Shown piece by piece: positions 8,457 to 17,835 of a DNA stretch of 64,000 bases (position 1 is its first letter; each line of letters begins with the position of its first letter). Below the pieces are notes generated by a model. It made no database searches. It saw only the letters and a program-made list of their open reading frames with translations, and was not told where the DNA came from. Both the position numbers and the translations under genes were made by a program. Source of the DNA: AP-15 sp963747735 (GTDB lineage: Bacteria > Pseudomonadota > Alphaproteobacteria > ATCC43930 > CGMCC-115725); NCBI GenBank assembly GCA_963747735.1, contig CAVVGE010000005.1, positions 434,001-498,000 of the forward strand, read 5' to 3'.

Positions 8457-9698
8457 ATGGAAATCCACAGGGCATCGGCGTTGCCGGGGCATGTGGGGAA
8501 AGGCGGCTCCTTGTTGAAGACGGCGCAGCTCGATCGTTGGCTGCCGGTCGGCGTGGTCGCATTCGCGCTGTTTATGGATTACCTGATCTATGGCCTCTTA
8601 ATCCCGCTCACCCCCTATTCGCCTGCCCACGCCACCACCGAGCAGCAGCTGGGCCTGCTTTACGGCGGCTATTCGGTCGGCGTCCTTATCGCAACCCCCT
8701 TGTTCGGCTATCTCGGCGACCGCATCGGCTACCGCCGGCCGTTGATCGGCGGGGTGGCATTGTCGGCAATCGCGCTGGCGCTGTGCTGGCTCGCCCCGCA
8801 TTTTCATCTGCTGCTCCTCGCCCGGCTGTTTCAGGGTGCCGCGTCGGCGGCGAGCTGGACCGCGGGTCTGGCGCTGATCGCCGAGCATTACAGCGAGGCG
8901 CGCGTCAAGATGATGGGCTTTGCCTTGATGGGCAGCACCGCCGGCTCGCTTCTCGGCCCGGTCATCGGCGGCTCGCTCTACGAGGTCGGCGGCTACAGCC
9001 TGCCCTTCGTTGTGACCGGCGTGCTGGTGGCGCTCGATGCCGCGGCCTGCATATTCCTGCTGCCGCGGCAGCAGACCGTGCGCAAGAAAAGCCCCGACAT
9101 CTGGCCGCTGTTTTCCGACCGCTCGGTGCTGGTCGCGGCGGCGGCGGTAGCCTTGGCGGCAATCGGCTGGGGCATCATCGAGCCGTTGCTGCCGGCGCAG
9201 CTGACGCGCTCGGGTGTGACCCCGGGGGTGGTCGGGCTGATCTTTACCGCCGGCTCGCTCGCTTATGGGCTCAGCGCGCCCATTGTCGCGCGCGCCTCCA
9301 ACCACGTGCCGATCCGCAAGCTGATCGCGGGCGGCACCGCGGCGATGGCGGTCAGCTTGCCGTTCCTCAGCCTCTACCAGGGGGCCGTTGCCGCCGCGAT
9401 CGGCCTCTGCGTCGTCAGCGTATGCTATGCCTTTATGCTGAACCCGACCTCGGCCGAGCTCGGCAACGCCGTCGATCGACGCGGCATGAGCTGCTACGCC
9501 GCAGTCTACGCCATCTACAACATCGCCTATGCGGTCGGGCAAATGGCGGCAAGCAGCTTTGCCTCGGCCGCCTCGGGCCATTTGAGCTTTCTACAGACGC
9601 TGCTCTGCATCAGCGCCGCGCTGATTGTATTCATTCCGCTGCTGCTGCGCGAAACGCCGTTGCCGCGGGCAACGCCGCAATCCCCGGCCGAAACCTAG
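8457..9698 (+). CDS. MFS transporter (DHA1-like)
   Basis: A 413-residue inner-membrane protein with about 12 hydrophobic segments. The conserved loop between helices 2 and 3 reads 'GYLGDRIGYRRPL' (MFS motif A), and the helix 5 region has 'LMGSTAGSLLGPVIGGSLYE' (motif C, found in drug/H+ antiporters and related exporters). It begins the plus-strand unit with the Rieske fusion protein (32 bases downstream) and the aldehyde dehydrogenase, so it may import the substrate of that oxygenase or export a product. The first ~25 residues are non-membrane, and a later start is possible. Confidence 0.85.
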   Translation: MEIHRASALPGHVGKGGSLLKTAQLDRWLPVGVVAFALFMDYLIYGLLIPLTPYSPAHATTEQQLGLLYGGYSVGVLIATPLFGYLGDRIGYRRPLIGGVALSAIALALCWLAPHFHLLLLARLFQGAASAASWTAGLALIAEHYSEARVKMMGFALMGSTAGSLLGPVIGGSLYEVGGYSLPFVVTGVLVALDAAACIFLLPRQQTVRKKSPDIWPLFSDRSVLVAAAAVALAAIGWGIIEPLLPAQLTRSGVTPGVVGLIFTAGSLAYGLSAPIVARASNHVPIRKLIAGGTAAMAVSLPFLSLYQGAVAAAIGLCVVSVCYAFMLNPTSAELGNAVDRRGMSCYAAVYAIYNIAYAVGQMAASSFASAASGHLSFLQTLLCISAALIVFIPLLLRETPLPRATPQSPAET

Positions 9699-9730
9699 CC
9701 GCTGCCGCCCGATAGAGAGGATTCCTGCGC

Positions 9731-12007
9731 ATGGACCAGACCGCCGACAATTCCACCGGCTTGCTCGCGGCGCTCGATCGCGGCGAGTCGCTGCCGGCCC
9801 GCTGGTATACCGACCCGGCGATCACCGAGCAGGAGATCCTGCACGTCTTCCGCAAGGCGTGGAACTATATCGGACCGCTCGGCGAAATGAAAAACCTCGG
9901 CGATTACATCACCGGCTATGCCGGGGGCGTGCCGGTCGTCGTGATCCGCAACGAGCAGGGGCTCGCCGGCTTTGTCAATGTCTGCCGGCACCGGCGGCAC
10001 GAGGTCATGAAGGGCCGCGGCAACGCCAAGGTCATGCAATGCGGCTACCACGCCTGGACCTATGATCTGGCCGGCTGCCTGAAGGGTGCTCCGCGCTCGG
10101 CGAGCGAGCCCAATTTCCGGCTGGAAAACTATCCGCTGATGCCGCTGCGGGTCGAGGCGCTGGGGCCGTTCGTCTTTGTCAATTTCGACCGCGACGCGGC
10201 ACCGCTCGCCAGCTTTTTCGGCCCGGTGCTCGACATCATCGCCGGCAGCGGCGTCGATCTCGACACGCTCGAGCTTTACAACCGCGAAGACTGGCAGTCG
10301 CATTCCAACTGGAAGACGATGCTCGAGAACTACCTCGAATGCTACCACTGCGCGGTCGCCCATCCGAGCTTCAGCGCGGCGATCGACGTGCGTCAGGATA
10401 ATTACAATCTGACCGCGCATGGCTGGTTTTCGACCCAGCTCGGCCAGGTCCGCCCATCGGCGCTCGAAGGCAAGAGCCAGGTCAAAATCTACGATGTCTC
10501 GGGCGAGGTGGCGCAATCGCAATACCACCTCCTCTTTCCGAACATGACGATCAACATCAACCCGGGCTTTCCCAATCTGTCGATCGATGTGTGGATGCCG
10601 GACGGGCCGAATGCGACCAAGGGCTTTTCCGAGCAATATTTCGCGCCGGGGGTCGCCGAAGAATTCGCGCAAGAATTGATCGCGTTCAACAAGGAGGTCG
10701 GTGCCGAGGACGATGTGCTGACCGATTCGGTGCAGCGCGGGCTCCTGGGCGGGCTGCCCGACCGCGGCCGGTTTCTGACCAACAGCGAGCACCTGGCGCT
10801 GCATTTCCAGAAATTGATCGTCGATGCCGTGGCCCGCGGTGGCCTCGCCCCGGCGGCGGCTGCGGCGGCCGAGCCGGCGGTCTCGCAGACGGTGTCGCTG
10901 TTGCCCGACGCCTCGGCCGTGCCCGAATCCGAACGCAACGCCTATCTCGATCTCGAAATCGCGAAGATCGAGCCCGAGTGCGAGATCATCAGCTCGTTTT
11001 ATCTGCGCCGCGCCGACGGCACGCCGCTCGACCCGTGGGTCGCCGGCCAGTTTCTGCCGATCCGCGTCCGGGTCCCCGGCGAGGTGCGGCCGGTGTTGCG
11101 CACCTTCACCCTGTCGTCGACGCCGAACCCCGACCATTACCGGCTGTCGATCCGGCGCGGCGGCGAGGGCTCGCTGGTGTCGCGCTATTTGCACGACCAC
11201 GGTCGGCCGGGGCTGCGCATCGAGGCGATGGCGCCGCGCGGCAAATTTACGCTGATGCCGGAGAGCGAGCGCCCTGTCGTCTTCGTCTCGGGCGGGGTCG
11301 GCATCACGCCGATGATCGCGATGGCCGACCACATCGTCGAGGAAGGCCGGCGCACCGGCAAATATCGCCCGGTGTGGTTTGTCCACGGCACCAACAACGG
11401 CCGCGTCCACGCTTTTGGCGCCCATGTCCGCGAGCTCGCTGCCCAGCATCCGGCGATGAAGGTGCATGTCCGCTACAGCCAGCCCGGTGGCGGCGATCGC
11501 CTCGGCGCTACTCATGACGGCGAGGGCCATGTCACGATCGGGGTGCTGAAGGGGCTGCTGCCGTTCGACGACTACGATTTCTACCTGTGCGGGCCGCCGC
11601 CTTTTATGCAGTCGCTTTATGACGGGCTCGCCGGGATCGGCGTGCGGCGCGAGCGCATCCACTACGAATCCTTTGGCGGCGGCACCGCGCTAAAGCCCGA
11701 GGCCAAGGCCGAAGCTCCCGCCGCTCGCGCGGGCGCCGGCGCGGTGCCGGTGCGGTTTGCCAAGTCCTCGGTCACCGCCGAATGGTCGCGCGACCGCGGC
11801 AGCCTTCTGGAGCTCGCCGAGGCCGTGGGCCTCGCCCCGGTCTTCGGCTGCCGCTCCGGCATTTGCGGCACCTGCGCCACGCGCATTTCGAGCGGCACGG
11901 TCGAATACATCGAGGAGCCGCTGGCGCCGCGCGGCGAAGGCCAGGTGCTGCTGTGCTGCTCGGTCCCGGCGCCCGACGCGACCGGCGGCATCGTCCTCGA
12001 CCTTTGA
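9731..12007 (+). CDS. Rieske oxygenase fused to FAD/NAD reductase and 2Fe-2S ferredoxin (carnitine/betaine monooxygenase-like)
   Basis: A 758-residue protein carrying a whole oxygenase electron chain. Residues 1-370 form a Rieske oxygenase alpha subunit: Cys85, His87, Cys104 and His107 bind the Rieske cluster, and His206, His211 and probably Asp327 bind the non-heme iron. The bridging residue is Glu203 ('ENYLECYHC'), as in carnitine monooxygenase CntA and glycine betaine oxygenase GbcA; ring-hydroxylating dioxygenases use Asp. An Ala-rich linker (371-385) leads to a ferredoxin reductase with 'RTFTLSS' (FAD, 457-463) and 'GGVGITPM' (NAD, 521-528). A second Ala-rich linker leads to a plant-type ferredoxin with Cys707, Cys712, Cys715 and Cys742 or 743. 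In CntA/CntB and GbcA/GbcB these parts are two proteins. It lies between an MFS transporter and an aldehyde dehydrogenase. Substrate inferred: a quaternary amine. Confidence 0.9.
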   Translation: MDQTADNSTGLLAALDRGESLPARWYTDPAITEQEILHVFRKAWNYIGPLGEMKNLGDYITGYAGGVPVVVIRNEQGLAGFVNVCRHRRHEVMKGRGNAKVMQCGYHAWTYDLAGCLKGAPRSASEPNFRLENYPLMPLRVEALGPFVFVNFDRDAAPLASFFGPVLDIIAGSGVDLDTLELYNREDWQSHSNWKTMLENYLECYHCAVAHPSFSAAIDVRQDNYNLTAHGWFSTQLGQVRPSALEGKSQVKIYDVSGEVAQSQYHLLFPNMTININPGFPNLSIDVWMPDGPNATKGFSEQYFAPGVAEEFAQELIAFNKEVGAEDDVLTDSVQRGLLGGLPDRGRFLTNSEHLALHFQKLIVDAVARGGLAPAAAAAAEPAVSQTVSLLPDASAVPESERNAYLDLEIAKIEPECEIISSFYLRRADGTPLDPWVAGQFLPIRVRVPGEVRPVLRTFTLSSTPNPDHYRLSIRRGGEGSLVSRYLHDHGRPGLRIEAMAPRGKFTLMPESERPVVFVSGGVGITPMIAMADHIVEEGRRTGKYRPVWFVHGTNNGRVHAFGAHVRELAAQHPAMKVHVRYSQPGGGDRLGATHDGEGHVTIGVLKGLLPFDDYDFYLCGPPPFMQSLYDGLAGIGVRRERIHYESFGGGTALKPEAKAEAPAARAGAGAVPVRFAKSSVTAEWSRDRGSLLELAEAVGLAPVFGCRSGICGTCATRISSGTVEYIEEPLAPRGEGQVLLCCSVPAPDATGGIVLDL

Positions 12008-12021
12008 GCGGAGCAGCAGCG

Positions 12022-13539
12022 ATGAATGCCGAACAGGCCAAAAGGCTGTCCCGTGACGAATTTCACCGTCACGCCGCGGCCTTGCGCCCGGAAACACGGA
12101 TGGTGATCGACGGCGAGCTGGTCGAGGCTCGCTCCGGCGCCACCTTTGAGACGGTCAACCCAGCCACCGGCGCCGTCATCGCCAGCCTGCCGCAGGGCGA
12201 TGCGGCCGAAGTCGATCTCGCCGTCGCCGCCGCGCGCCGCGCATTCAAATCCGGGGTGTGGTCGCGCCTCGAGCCGCGCGCGCGGATGCAGGTGCTGTAT
12301 CGGTTCGCGCAGGCGATCGACGAGCACACGCTCGAATTCGCGCTTCTCGACTCGCTCGATGTCGGCAAGCCGGTCATGGATATGATCACCGGCGACGTGC
12401 CGGCGGCGTCGCTGACCTTCCAATACTTTGCCGAGACGATCGACAAGGTCGAGGGGACGGTCACCACGACCGCGAGCGACGCCTTCCATTACATCCTGCG
12501 CCAGCCCCTGGGTGTGGTCGGCTGCATCACGCCCTGGAACTACCCGCTCCTGATGACCGCCTGGAAAGTGGCGCCGGCCTTGGCGGTCGGCAACTCGGTG
12601 GTGTTGAAGCCGGCGCAGCAATCGCCGCTTTCCGCGGTGCTGCTCGCCCGCCTCTTTCTCGAAGCCGGCGGCCCGCCCGGCATCTTCAATGTCGTGCACG
12701 GCACCGGCGGCATCGCCGGCAAGGCGCTCGCTTTGCATATGGATGTGGACAAGATCAGCTTCACCGGCTCGACCGAAATCGGCAAGCTGATGATGGTTTA
12801 TGCCGGCCAGTCCAATTTGAAGCGGGTCACCGTCGAGACCGGCGGAAAATCGCCGCAGATCATCACCGCCGAGGCCCCGGACCTCGACCGCGCCGTCGAT
12901 TACGCGATCACCGGGATCTACGCCAACAAGGGCGAGATGTGCAGCGCCGGCTCGCGCCTCCTGGTGCAAAACACGATCCACGACGAATTTGTCGATCGCT
13001 TTGCGGCCAAGGCGCAGAGCGCCTTTCACATCGGCGACCCGCTCGACCCGGCGACGACGATGGGGCCGCTCGTCAACCGCACCCAGCAGCAGCGCGTGCT
13101 CTCCTATATCGAGCGGGGCCGGGACGAGGGGGCGAGCCTCGCGCTCGGCGGCGGCACGCCCTCGGGGCTCGACCAGGGCGCCTATGTCGAGCCGACCCTC
13201 TTCACCGGGGTGACGCCCAACATGACGATTGCCCGCGAGGAGATTTTCGGTCCGGTCGCCGCGGTCGTGCCGTTCGATACGATCAAAGACGCGGTCGAGA
13301 TCGCCAACGATTCGATCTTTGGCCTCGCCGCCGGCATCTGGACCTCCGACCTCGCCACCGCGCACAAGATGGCGCGCGACATCGACGCCGGCGTCATCTG
13401 GGTCAATTGCTATGATCACGGCGACATGACCCAGCCCTGGGGCGGGTTCAAGCAATCCGGCACCGGCCGCGACAAATGCCTCGAAACCTTGTTGACCGTA
13501 ACCCAAACCAAATCGGTCTGGATCCATTTGGGCAATTAG
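12022..13539 (+). CDS. NAD(P)-dependent aldehyde dehydrogenase
   Basis: A 505-residue ALDH superfamily enzyme that oxidises an aldehyde to the acid. The catalytic nucleophile is Cys307 in 'KGEMCSAGSRL' and the general base is Glu272 in 'VTVETGGKSP'; the Rossmann segment contains 'PWNYPLLM' and 'FTGSTEIGKL'. It is close to the betaine-aldehyde and gamma-aminobutyraldehyde branch. The start at 12022 lies 14 bases after the Rieske fusion stop; a longer frame upstream would overlap that gene. Carnitine-type Rieske monooxygenases release an aldehyde (malic semialdehyde from carnitine), so this enzyme fits as the next step. Confidence 0.92.
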   Translation: MNAEQAKRLSRDEFHRHAAALRPETRMVIDGELVEARSGATFETVNPATGAVIASLPQGDAAEVDLAVAAARRAFKSGVWSRLEPRARMQVLYRFAQAIDEHTLEFALLDSLDVGKPVMDMITGDVPAASLTFQYFAETIDKVEGTVTTTASDAFHYILRQPLGVVGCITPWNYPLLMTAWKVAPALAVGNSVVLKPAQQSPLSAVLLARLFLEAGGPPGIFNVVHGTGGIAGKALALHMDVDKISFTGSTEIGKLMMVYAGQSNLKRVTVETGGKSPQIITAEAPDLDRAVDYAITGIYANKGEMCSAGSRLLVQNTIHDEFVDRFAAKAQSAFHIGDPLDPATTMGPLVNRTQQQRVLSYIERGRDEGASLALGGGTPSGLDQGAYVEPTLFTGVTPNMTIAREEIFGPVAAVVPFDTIKDAVEIANDSIFGLAAGIWTSDLATAHKMARDIDAGVIWVNCYDHGDMTQPWGGFKQSGTGRDKCLETLLTVTQTKSVWIHLGN

Positions 13540-13879
13540 GCGCGGAAGGCAGTAGCTAGTACGAGGTCTAGTCGATGATTGCTAGGCGGGACATTTTTCG
13601 TGACTGCCGCGAGCGCGCTGCACCGGCTTGCGCCCCTCGACAAATATGTGGACATTGCGCGGGTGAAGCGGATCTCTAGGCTGGCTCCGTCCGGGGCGCG
13701 CAGCCGAGCGCCTTCAGCGTTCGCGTCCGAGCTGCTGCCGGAAGCCGTAATTCCCAATAATGCGACGGAAATGATACTCGGCTCATCGTTCGATGTCCTC
13801 GTCCAGCGCCGCAACCGGGACGCCGGGCACGCTGGAACATGCTTTGCCGGACGGATGTGCTGAGACGAGCTGAACGTCG
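13540..13879. other. Gene-free stretch, start of a decayed region
   Basis: About 340 bases with no recognisable gene. A plus-strand frame at 13579-13863 gives no family resemblance and may include the degraded N-terminal part of the DUF2971 fragment that follows. Confidence 0.4.
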
Positions 13880-14077
13880 ATGTCCCGCGACATAGGTCAG
13901 CAGTTCAACGGCCTGATTGGCATTCTCTGCCTGTCGCGGATCAATAACGCGCTCCTGATGTGGTCGCACTACGCCGACCAATATGCCGGCGCTGTGGTCG
14001 CATTTGATGGCGGCCATGAATTATTCTCCGGCCAGGTCGTTCTCCAATTGAGCCAAGACAATCCTGTGTTTATTTAG
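13880..14077 (+). pseudogene. DUF2971 domain fragment
   Basis: The visible peptide 'GILCLSRINNALLMWSHYAD' followed by 'GAVVAFDG' is the signature core of DUF2971, a domain of about 200-280 residues found near defence and mobile genes and of unknown activity. Only about 45 codons of the domain can be read, with no recognisable N-terminal part and a stop soon after 'HELFSGQ'. This is a remnant. Confidence 0.62.
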
Positions 14078-14193
14078 TTGATCCTCGCCTGCCGGCGATA
14101 GCTGAGGCCCCTGTGTCATCTCGGATATGACGCCACGCTCAAGGTCGCACCAATGCGCGAGCTGCTTCATCCCCTTCTTCGTGCGTAACCGCG

Positions 14194-14523
14194 TCACGTG
14201 AGTGCTCCAATCGGGGGAGCACCTGCCCACATCCGCGTATCAGCCTCATGAGCTTTTAGGAGGGCATGCAGCCCCGGAGCGGCAAGCTGGTAGAACCGTT
14301 TGGGTTTGCCCCCCCGCTCCCGGGTGGCCTCGCCAAGTTTGGACGATACGAGCCCTTTTTTTCGAGACGATCAGTAGTGGCATAGACTGCCCCGAGGCTC
14401 ACGGTGTCGCCGAGACGCCGCTCCATCTCATCGGCGATTGACACGCGCATAGCCCTGCCCCTGCATATGATGAATTACGAGCAGCACGCGTCGTTCGAAC
14501 TCGCCTAACCTGTCCTTGCTCAC
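14194..14523 (-). pseudogene. PadR-family transcriptional regulator with two frameshifts
   Basis: Pieced together over three frames, the protein is a ~109-residue PadR: 'VSKDRLGEFERRVLLVIHHM', then 'VSIADEMERRLGDTVSLGAV', 'YATTDRLEKKG', and after the second shift 'LVSSKLGEATRERGGKPKRF' and 'YQLAAPGLHALLKAHE'. This is the classic winged-helix PadR fold of the short type. The first frameshift is near 14452. The second is in the a7g3 run near 14354 (positions on the plus strand), where one base is missing. Start GTG at 14523, stop at 14194. Such regulators usually control the gene just downstream, but none is intact here. Confidence 0.8.
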
Positions 14524-14547
14524 AACGGCCTCTGCTCCGCACCCGCG

Positions 14548-14572
14548 ATTATCCCTATCTTGTAAGGATAAT
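14548..14572. promoter_or_regulatory. Inverted repeat upstream of padR, candidate operator
   Basis: Perfect 7-base arms attatcc and ggataat are separated by 11 bases, 25 bases before the padR start codon, in a stretch clearly richer in A/T than its surroundings. PadR proteins commonly repress their own promoter through such palindromes. Its survival beside a broken regulator suggests recent decay. Confidence 0.5.
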
Positions 14573-14817
14573 GGATATGCCACCCCGCCGATGCAAGGCC
14601 CCGACCTTGGATTCCCAGAAATCAAGAATTTTGACTGGGCGCTTACCGCAAGGCGGTTCATGTGGTTACGCGTTGCAAGAGTTACGTGCAAAAGGCAGCC
14701 GCGGCGATTTGGCGACCGGAGCGGTCGCCGGCGCGGCGCCTGGAATTGCGCTCCGTACAGTCGCGTGATCGCACACGAAGATATCCAAATTGGCCGAGCG
14801 CGGTCAGTGCATCTATT

Positions 14818-14848
14818 CCCCGCCTGCCGGGGAGGGTTAGGGTGGGGG
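14818..14848. repeat. Partial copy of the gggttaggg palindrome
   Basis: The right arm ggggagggttagggtggggg is identical to the right arm of the perfect palindrome at 17728-17779. The left arm is replaced by a short tccccgcc, so this is a degraded copy. Confidence 0.6.
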
Positions 14849-14892
14849 TTGGCTTCGAGCGGCGGGCTTGCGCATGAGGGGACAACGATCGG

Positions 14893-16174
14893 GTGGCTGC
14901 CGGCAATTGGTATGAAGCGGTAGGTTTCCACCTGCGGAGCCGCCGATCGGAGTTGCTGGGCTCTACCGCGGCCCTGGCTCTCGGTTTCTCCCGGCCCGCC
15001 GACGCGCCGGCTTGCATCACGCGGTCCCGGCCCAGCCGCCGCCGACAGCGGAACAGCTGCTCGTCGAGCCTAATGTCGCTTCTGCGGCTCGATCCGCTTT
15101 ACGACCAATATCTGGCTTGGAAGGAAGCAGCTGCAAAAGAACTACAACTTCGAATATTATTTGCAGGTTTCTGTGTTGCCCCAATGGGGCACACCAAGGG
15201 CCGGCCCTGCCGTCGTCGATTTTATCTGGTCGCCGACCATTATCTGGAAGCCTTTCACAAATACGCCGATCGGCTCCGGCTCGTTTGCTTTCTCGGCGCA
15301 GCAGAACCAGTTCTGGACCAAGGTCAATACGACCTCGCAACAGGTCCGCGCCGGGCTCCTGACGCCGCCGAGCGACTGGTTTGTCGATACGATCGACTAT
15401 GCCCAGCTGACCTATACTCATACCCTACCCGGCGCGTGGCGCTGGCTGTCGGCGACGATCGGGCAATATTCGTTCGGGACGTGGGACGCCAACCAATACG
15501 CCGGCAACGCCCAGACCAATTTCGTCAACTACGCCTTGGCGCAAAACGCGACCCAGAATTATGTCAGCGGTGATCTCGGCGCCTATGCCGAGGCGACCGC
15601 CCCGGCGGCCGACCTCTTGTTTGCCGGCGGCTTTCAAGGTGCGACCAATTTCGACGGCTCGACGATCACGACGCGCAGCCTCGCGCAAGGGAAGCTCGCC
15701 TATTTTCTTGCCGCGCGCTGGTCGCCTGCGCTGCTCGCCGGCGGCTCCTACGGCCTCCTCTGGGACACGCAGCCGGCGATCCCGGCGAGCGAGCTTTCGA
15801 GCTCGCGCGGCCTCTCGTTCAACGCGGTGCAGAATTTGACTGCGCAATGGGGCCTCTTTCTGCGCGCCAACACCGCGACCGGAACCAGCACCTCGATTGC
15901 CGCCTCGGTCGCCTGGGGTGCCATCCGCAACGACCCGTTCGGTCACGACCCGCTCGACCAGGCGGGGCTCGGCATTGCCTGGAGCAAGACCAACCACGCC
16001 GCTGTCGAGGCCCCCTCCCGCAATGCCGAATGGATTGCCGAAGCCTATTACAACTACACAATCTTCAAAGGCCTGCAGATCGCCCCCGATTTGCAATTCT
16101 ATTTTGTTCGCGCGCTCGGCGCCGCCGCCGGCCCCGAAGCCATCCTGACCCTGCGCGCCACCGCCAGCTTCTGA
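14893..16174 (+). pseudogene. OprB-like carbohydrate porin, 5' part damaged by frameshifts
   Basis: From 15128 onward one clean frame gives about 345 residues of outer-membrane beta-barrel: 'NFEYYLQVSVLPQWG', 'QYSFGTWDANQYAGNAQTNF', 'FLAARWSPALLAGG', and a terminal Phe in 'LRATASF' as expected for an outer-membrane protein. The upstream parts are in other frames: 'LLGSTAALALGFSRPADA' resembles a signal peptide, and 'LRLDPLYDQYLAWK' is the OprB N-terminal segment that should directly precede 'KQLQKNYNFEYY'. At least one inserted base near 15122 and probably two more indels upstream break it. The start is approximate. It lies just upstream of a sugar ABC importer and is probably its outer-membrane gate. 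Confidence 0.7.
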
Positions 16175-16336
16175 ACGCTGGCCTGCGGCAGAGCCGGAGG
16201 TGGACACGGCATCGCCAGCGATCCAAAATCAATTCGGATCAGCCAGACACTGCGCAGCTGCGCAGTTGTCCGCTTGATGAACGACCGAGCCGAGCGCGGG
16301 CCAAGCGCTTGGCCTGCAGCAGAGGAGGAAACGTCA

Positions 16337-17684
16337 ATGACCGATGGCATGAAGCACAGCCGATCCGTCACCCGCCGGCGCGTCGTCGAAGCGGCGGCGG
16401 CAACGGGCCTCGTCCTCGGCGCCGCACCGTTTATCGCGACGCGCTCGGCGGCGGCGGCCAAGACACTGAAGATCCTGCAATGGAACCATTTCGTGCCGGC
16501 CTTCGACACCTGGTTCAACGGCACCTACGTCAAGGAATGGGGCAAGAAAAACGATACCGAGGTCATCGTCGACAATGTCGGTGTCACCACGTTGAACTCG
16601 CGTGCCGCGGCGGAAGTGTCGGCCAAGCAAGGACACGACCTGTTCCTGTTCTTGTCACCACCGCCGGTTTACGAAAACCAGGTCGTCGATATGGCCGAGG
16701 TCTACAGCGCGGTCGAGAAAAAGCACGGCAAGCCGGTCGATCTCGCGGTCAAGAGCACCTACAACCCGAAGACCAAGAAATACTTTGCCTTCTCCGACAG
16801 CTACGTGCCTGACCCGATCAATTACCGAAAGGATTTGTGGGACGAGGTCGGCATGTATCCCGGCGACTGGGATACGATCCGCAAGGCTGGCGCCCTGATC
16901 AAAAAAAAGAGCGGCATCCCGGTCGGCATCGGGCTCTCGGCCGAGCTCGACACCGCGATGGCGATGCGCGCGATCATGTACGCGTTCGGCGCTTCGGTGC
17001 AGAACGCGAGCGGCGCCTTGGTGCTCAATTCGAAAGAAACACTCGCCTCGGTCGAGTTCGTCAAGGCGCTCTATCAGGAGGCGATGACGCCCGAAGTGCT
17101 GGCCTGGGACCCGTCCTCGAACAATCGTGCGATGATCGCCGGCAAATCGTCGCTCGTGCTGAACGCGATCTCGATCACCCGCGAAGCCGAAAACAAGAAA
17201 TTGCCGATCCAGAAAGAGATCTGGCTCGCCAAGGCGGCCAGCGGGGCCGGCCGCCCGCATCGGCCTCGAGCATGTGATGAACTGCTACGTTATCTGGAGC
17301 TTTGCCAAAAACATCGACGGCGCAAAACAATTCCTGATCGACTATATCGACAATTTCGAGCAGGGGTTCCTGGCGAGCGAGTTCTACAATTTCCCGTCGT
17401 TTCCGGCGACCGTGCCCGATCTGCAGAAAAAGATCGCCTATGACGAGCGAGCGATCCCGCACGACAAATACAAGGTGCTGGGCGACGTCTTGACCTGGGC
17501 CACCAATGTCGGCCATCCCGGCTATGCGACGGCGGCGATCGACGAGACCTTCTCGACCTGGGTGCTCAACACGATGTTCGCCAAGGCGGCAACCGGCACC
17601 CTTTCCCCGCAGGATGCGATCAGCGAAGCCGAGGCGAATTGCAAGCAGATTTGGCAGAAATGGCAGGAACGAGGCCTGATCTAG
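16337..17684 (+). pseudogene. ABC transporter sugar-binding protein (family 1) with one frameshift
   Basis: The first part (16337 to about 17250) encodes a twin-arginine-type signal ('SVTRRRVVEAAAATGLVLGA') and a family 1 extracellular solute-binding protein ('LKILQWNHFVPAFDTWF'). Without a shift the frame runs into unrelated text; moving by one base near 17250-17260 restores 'RIGLEHVMNCYVIWSFAKN' and a full C-terminus to 17684, about 449 residues in all. The start has an excellent ribosome site (gaggaggaa, six bases upstream). ATPase and both permeases follow intact, so either the loss is very recent or the indel is a sequence error. The likely ligand is a sugar or polyol. Confidence 0.82.
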
Positions 17685-17727
17685 CCGGTCCCGGCGCTTG
17701 TTTATCAGCCACGCCCATTCCCTCCCT

Positions 17728-17779
17728 CGCCCCCACCCTAACCCTCCCCCGCATGCGGGGGAGGGTTAGGGTGGGGGCG
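17728..17779. repeat. 52-bp perfect palindrome between binding-protein and ATPase genes
   Basis: Every base from 17728 to 17779 pairs with its mirror partner around the centre gca|tgc; each arm contains the string ccccaccctaaccctccccc or its complement. In RNA it would form a 24-26 bp GC-rich hairpin with almost no loop. It stands 43 bases after the binding-protein stop and 56 bases before the ATPase start. Hairpins at this position in many importers protect the abundant binding-protein mRNA. A related palindrome is at 59319-59368 and a half copy at 14818-14848, so this is a dispersed family. Confidence 0.85.
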
Positions 17780-17835
17780 CTGACACGCCGCAGCCGCGTC
17801 GAAATGCCGAGCCCGCGCCGCCGGCGGGCCGCCGC

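Noticed and set aside
9695..13527. Very long open frames on the minus strand opposite the Rieske fusion and aldehyde dehydrogenase genes
   Set aside because: They are rich in Arg, His, Asp and Gly without domain resemblance and are antisense to well-conserved genes; high GC at third positions suppresses stops.
14021..14230. A 69-codon minus-strand frame after padR
   Set aside because: No resemblance to the membrane proteins usually regulated by PadR or to anything else, and it overlaps the DUF2971 fragment; not supported.
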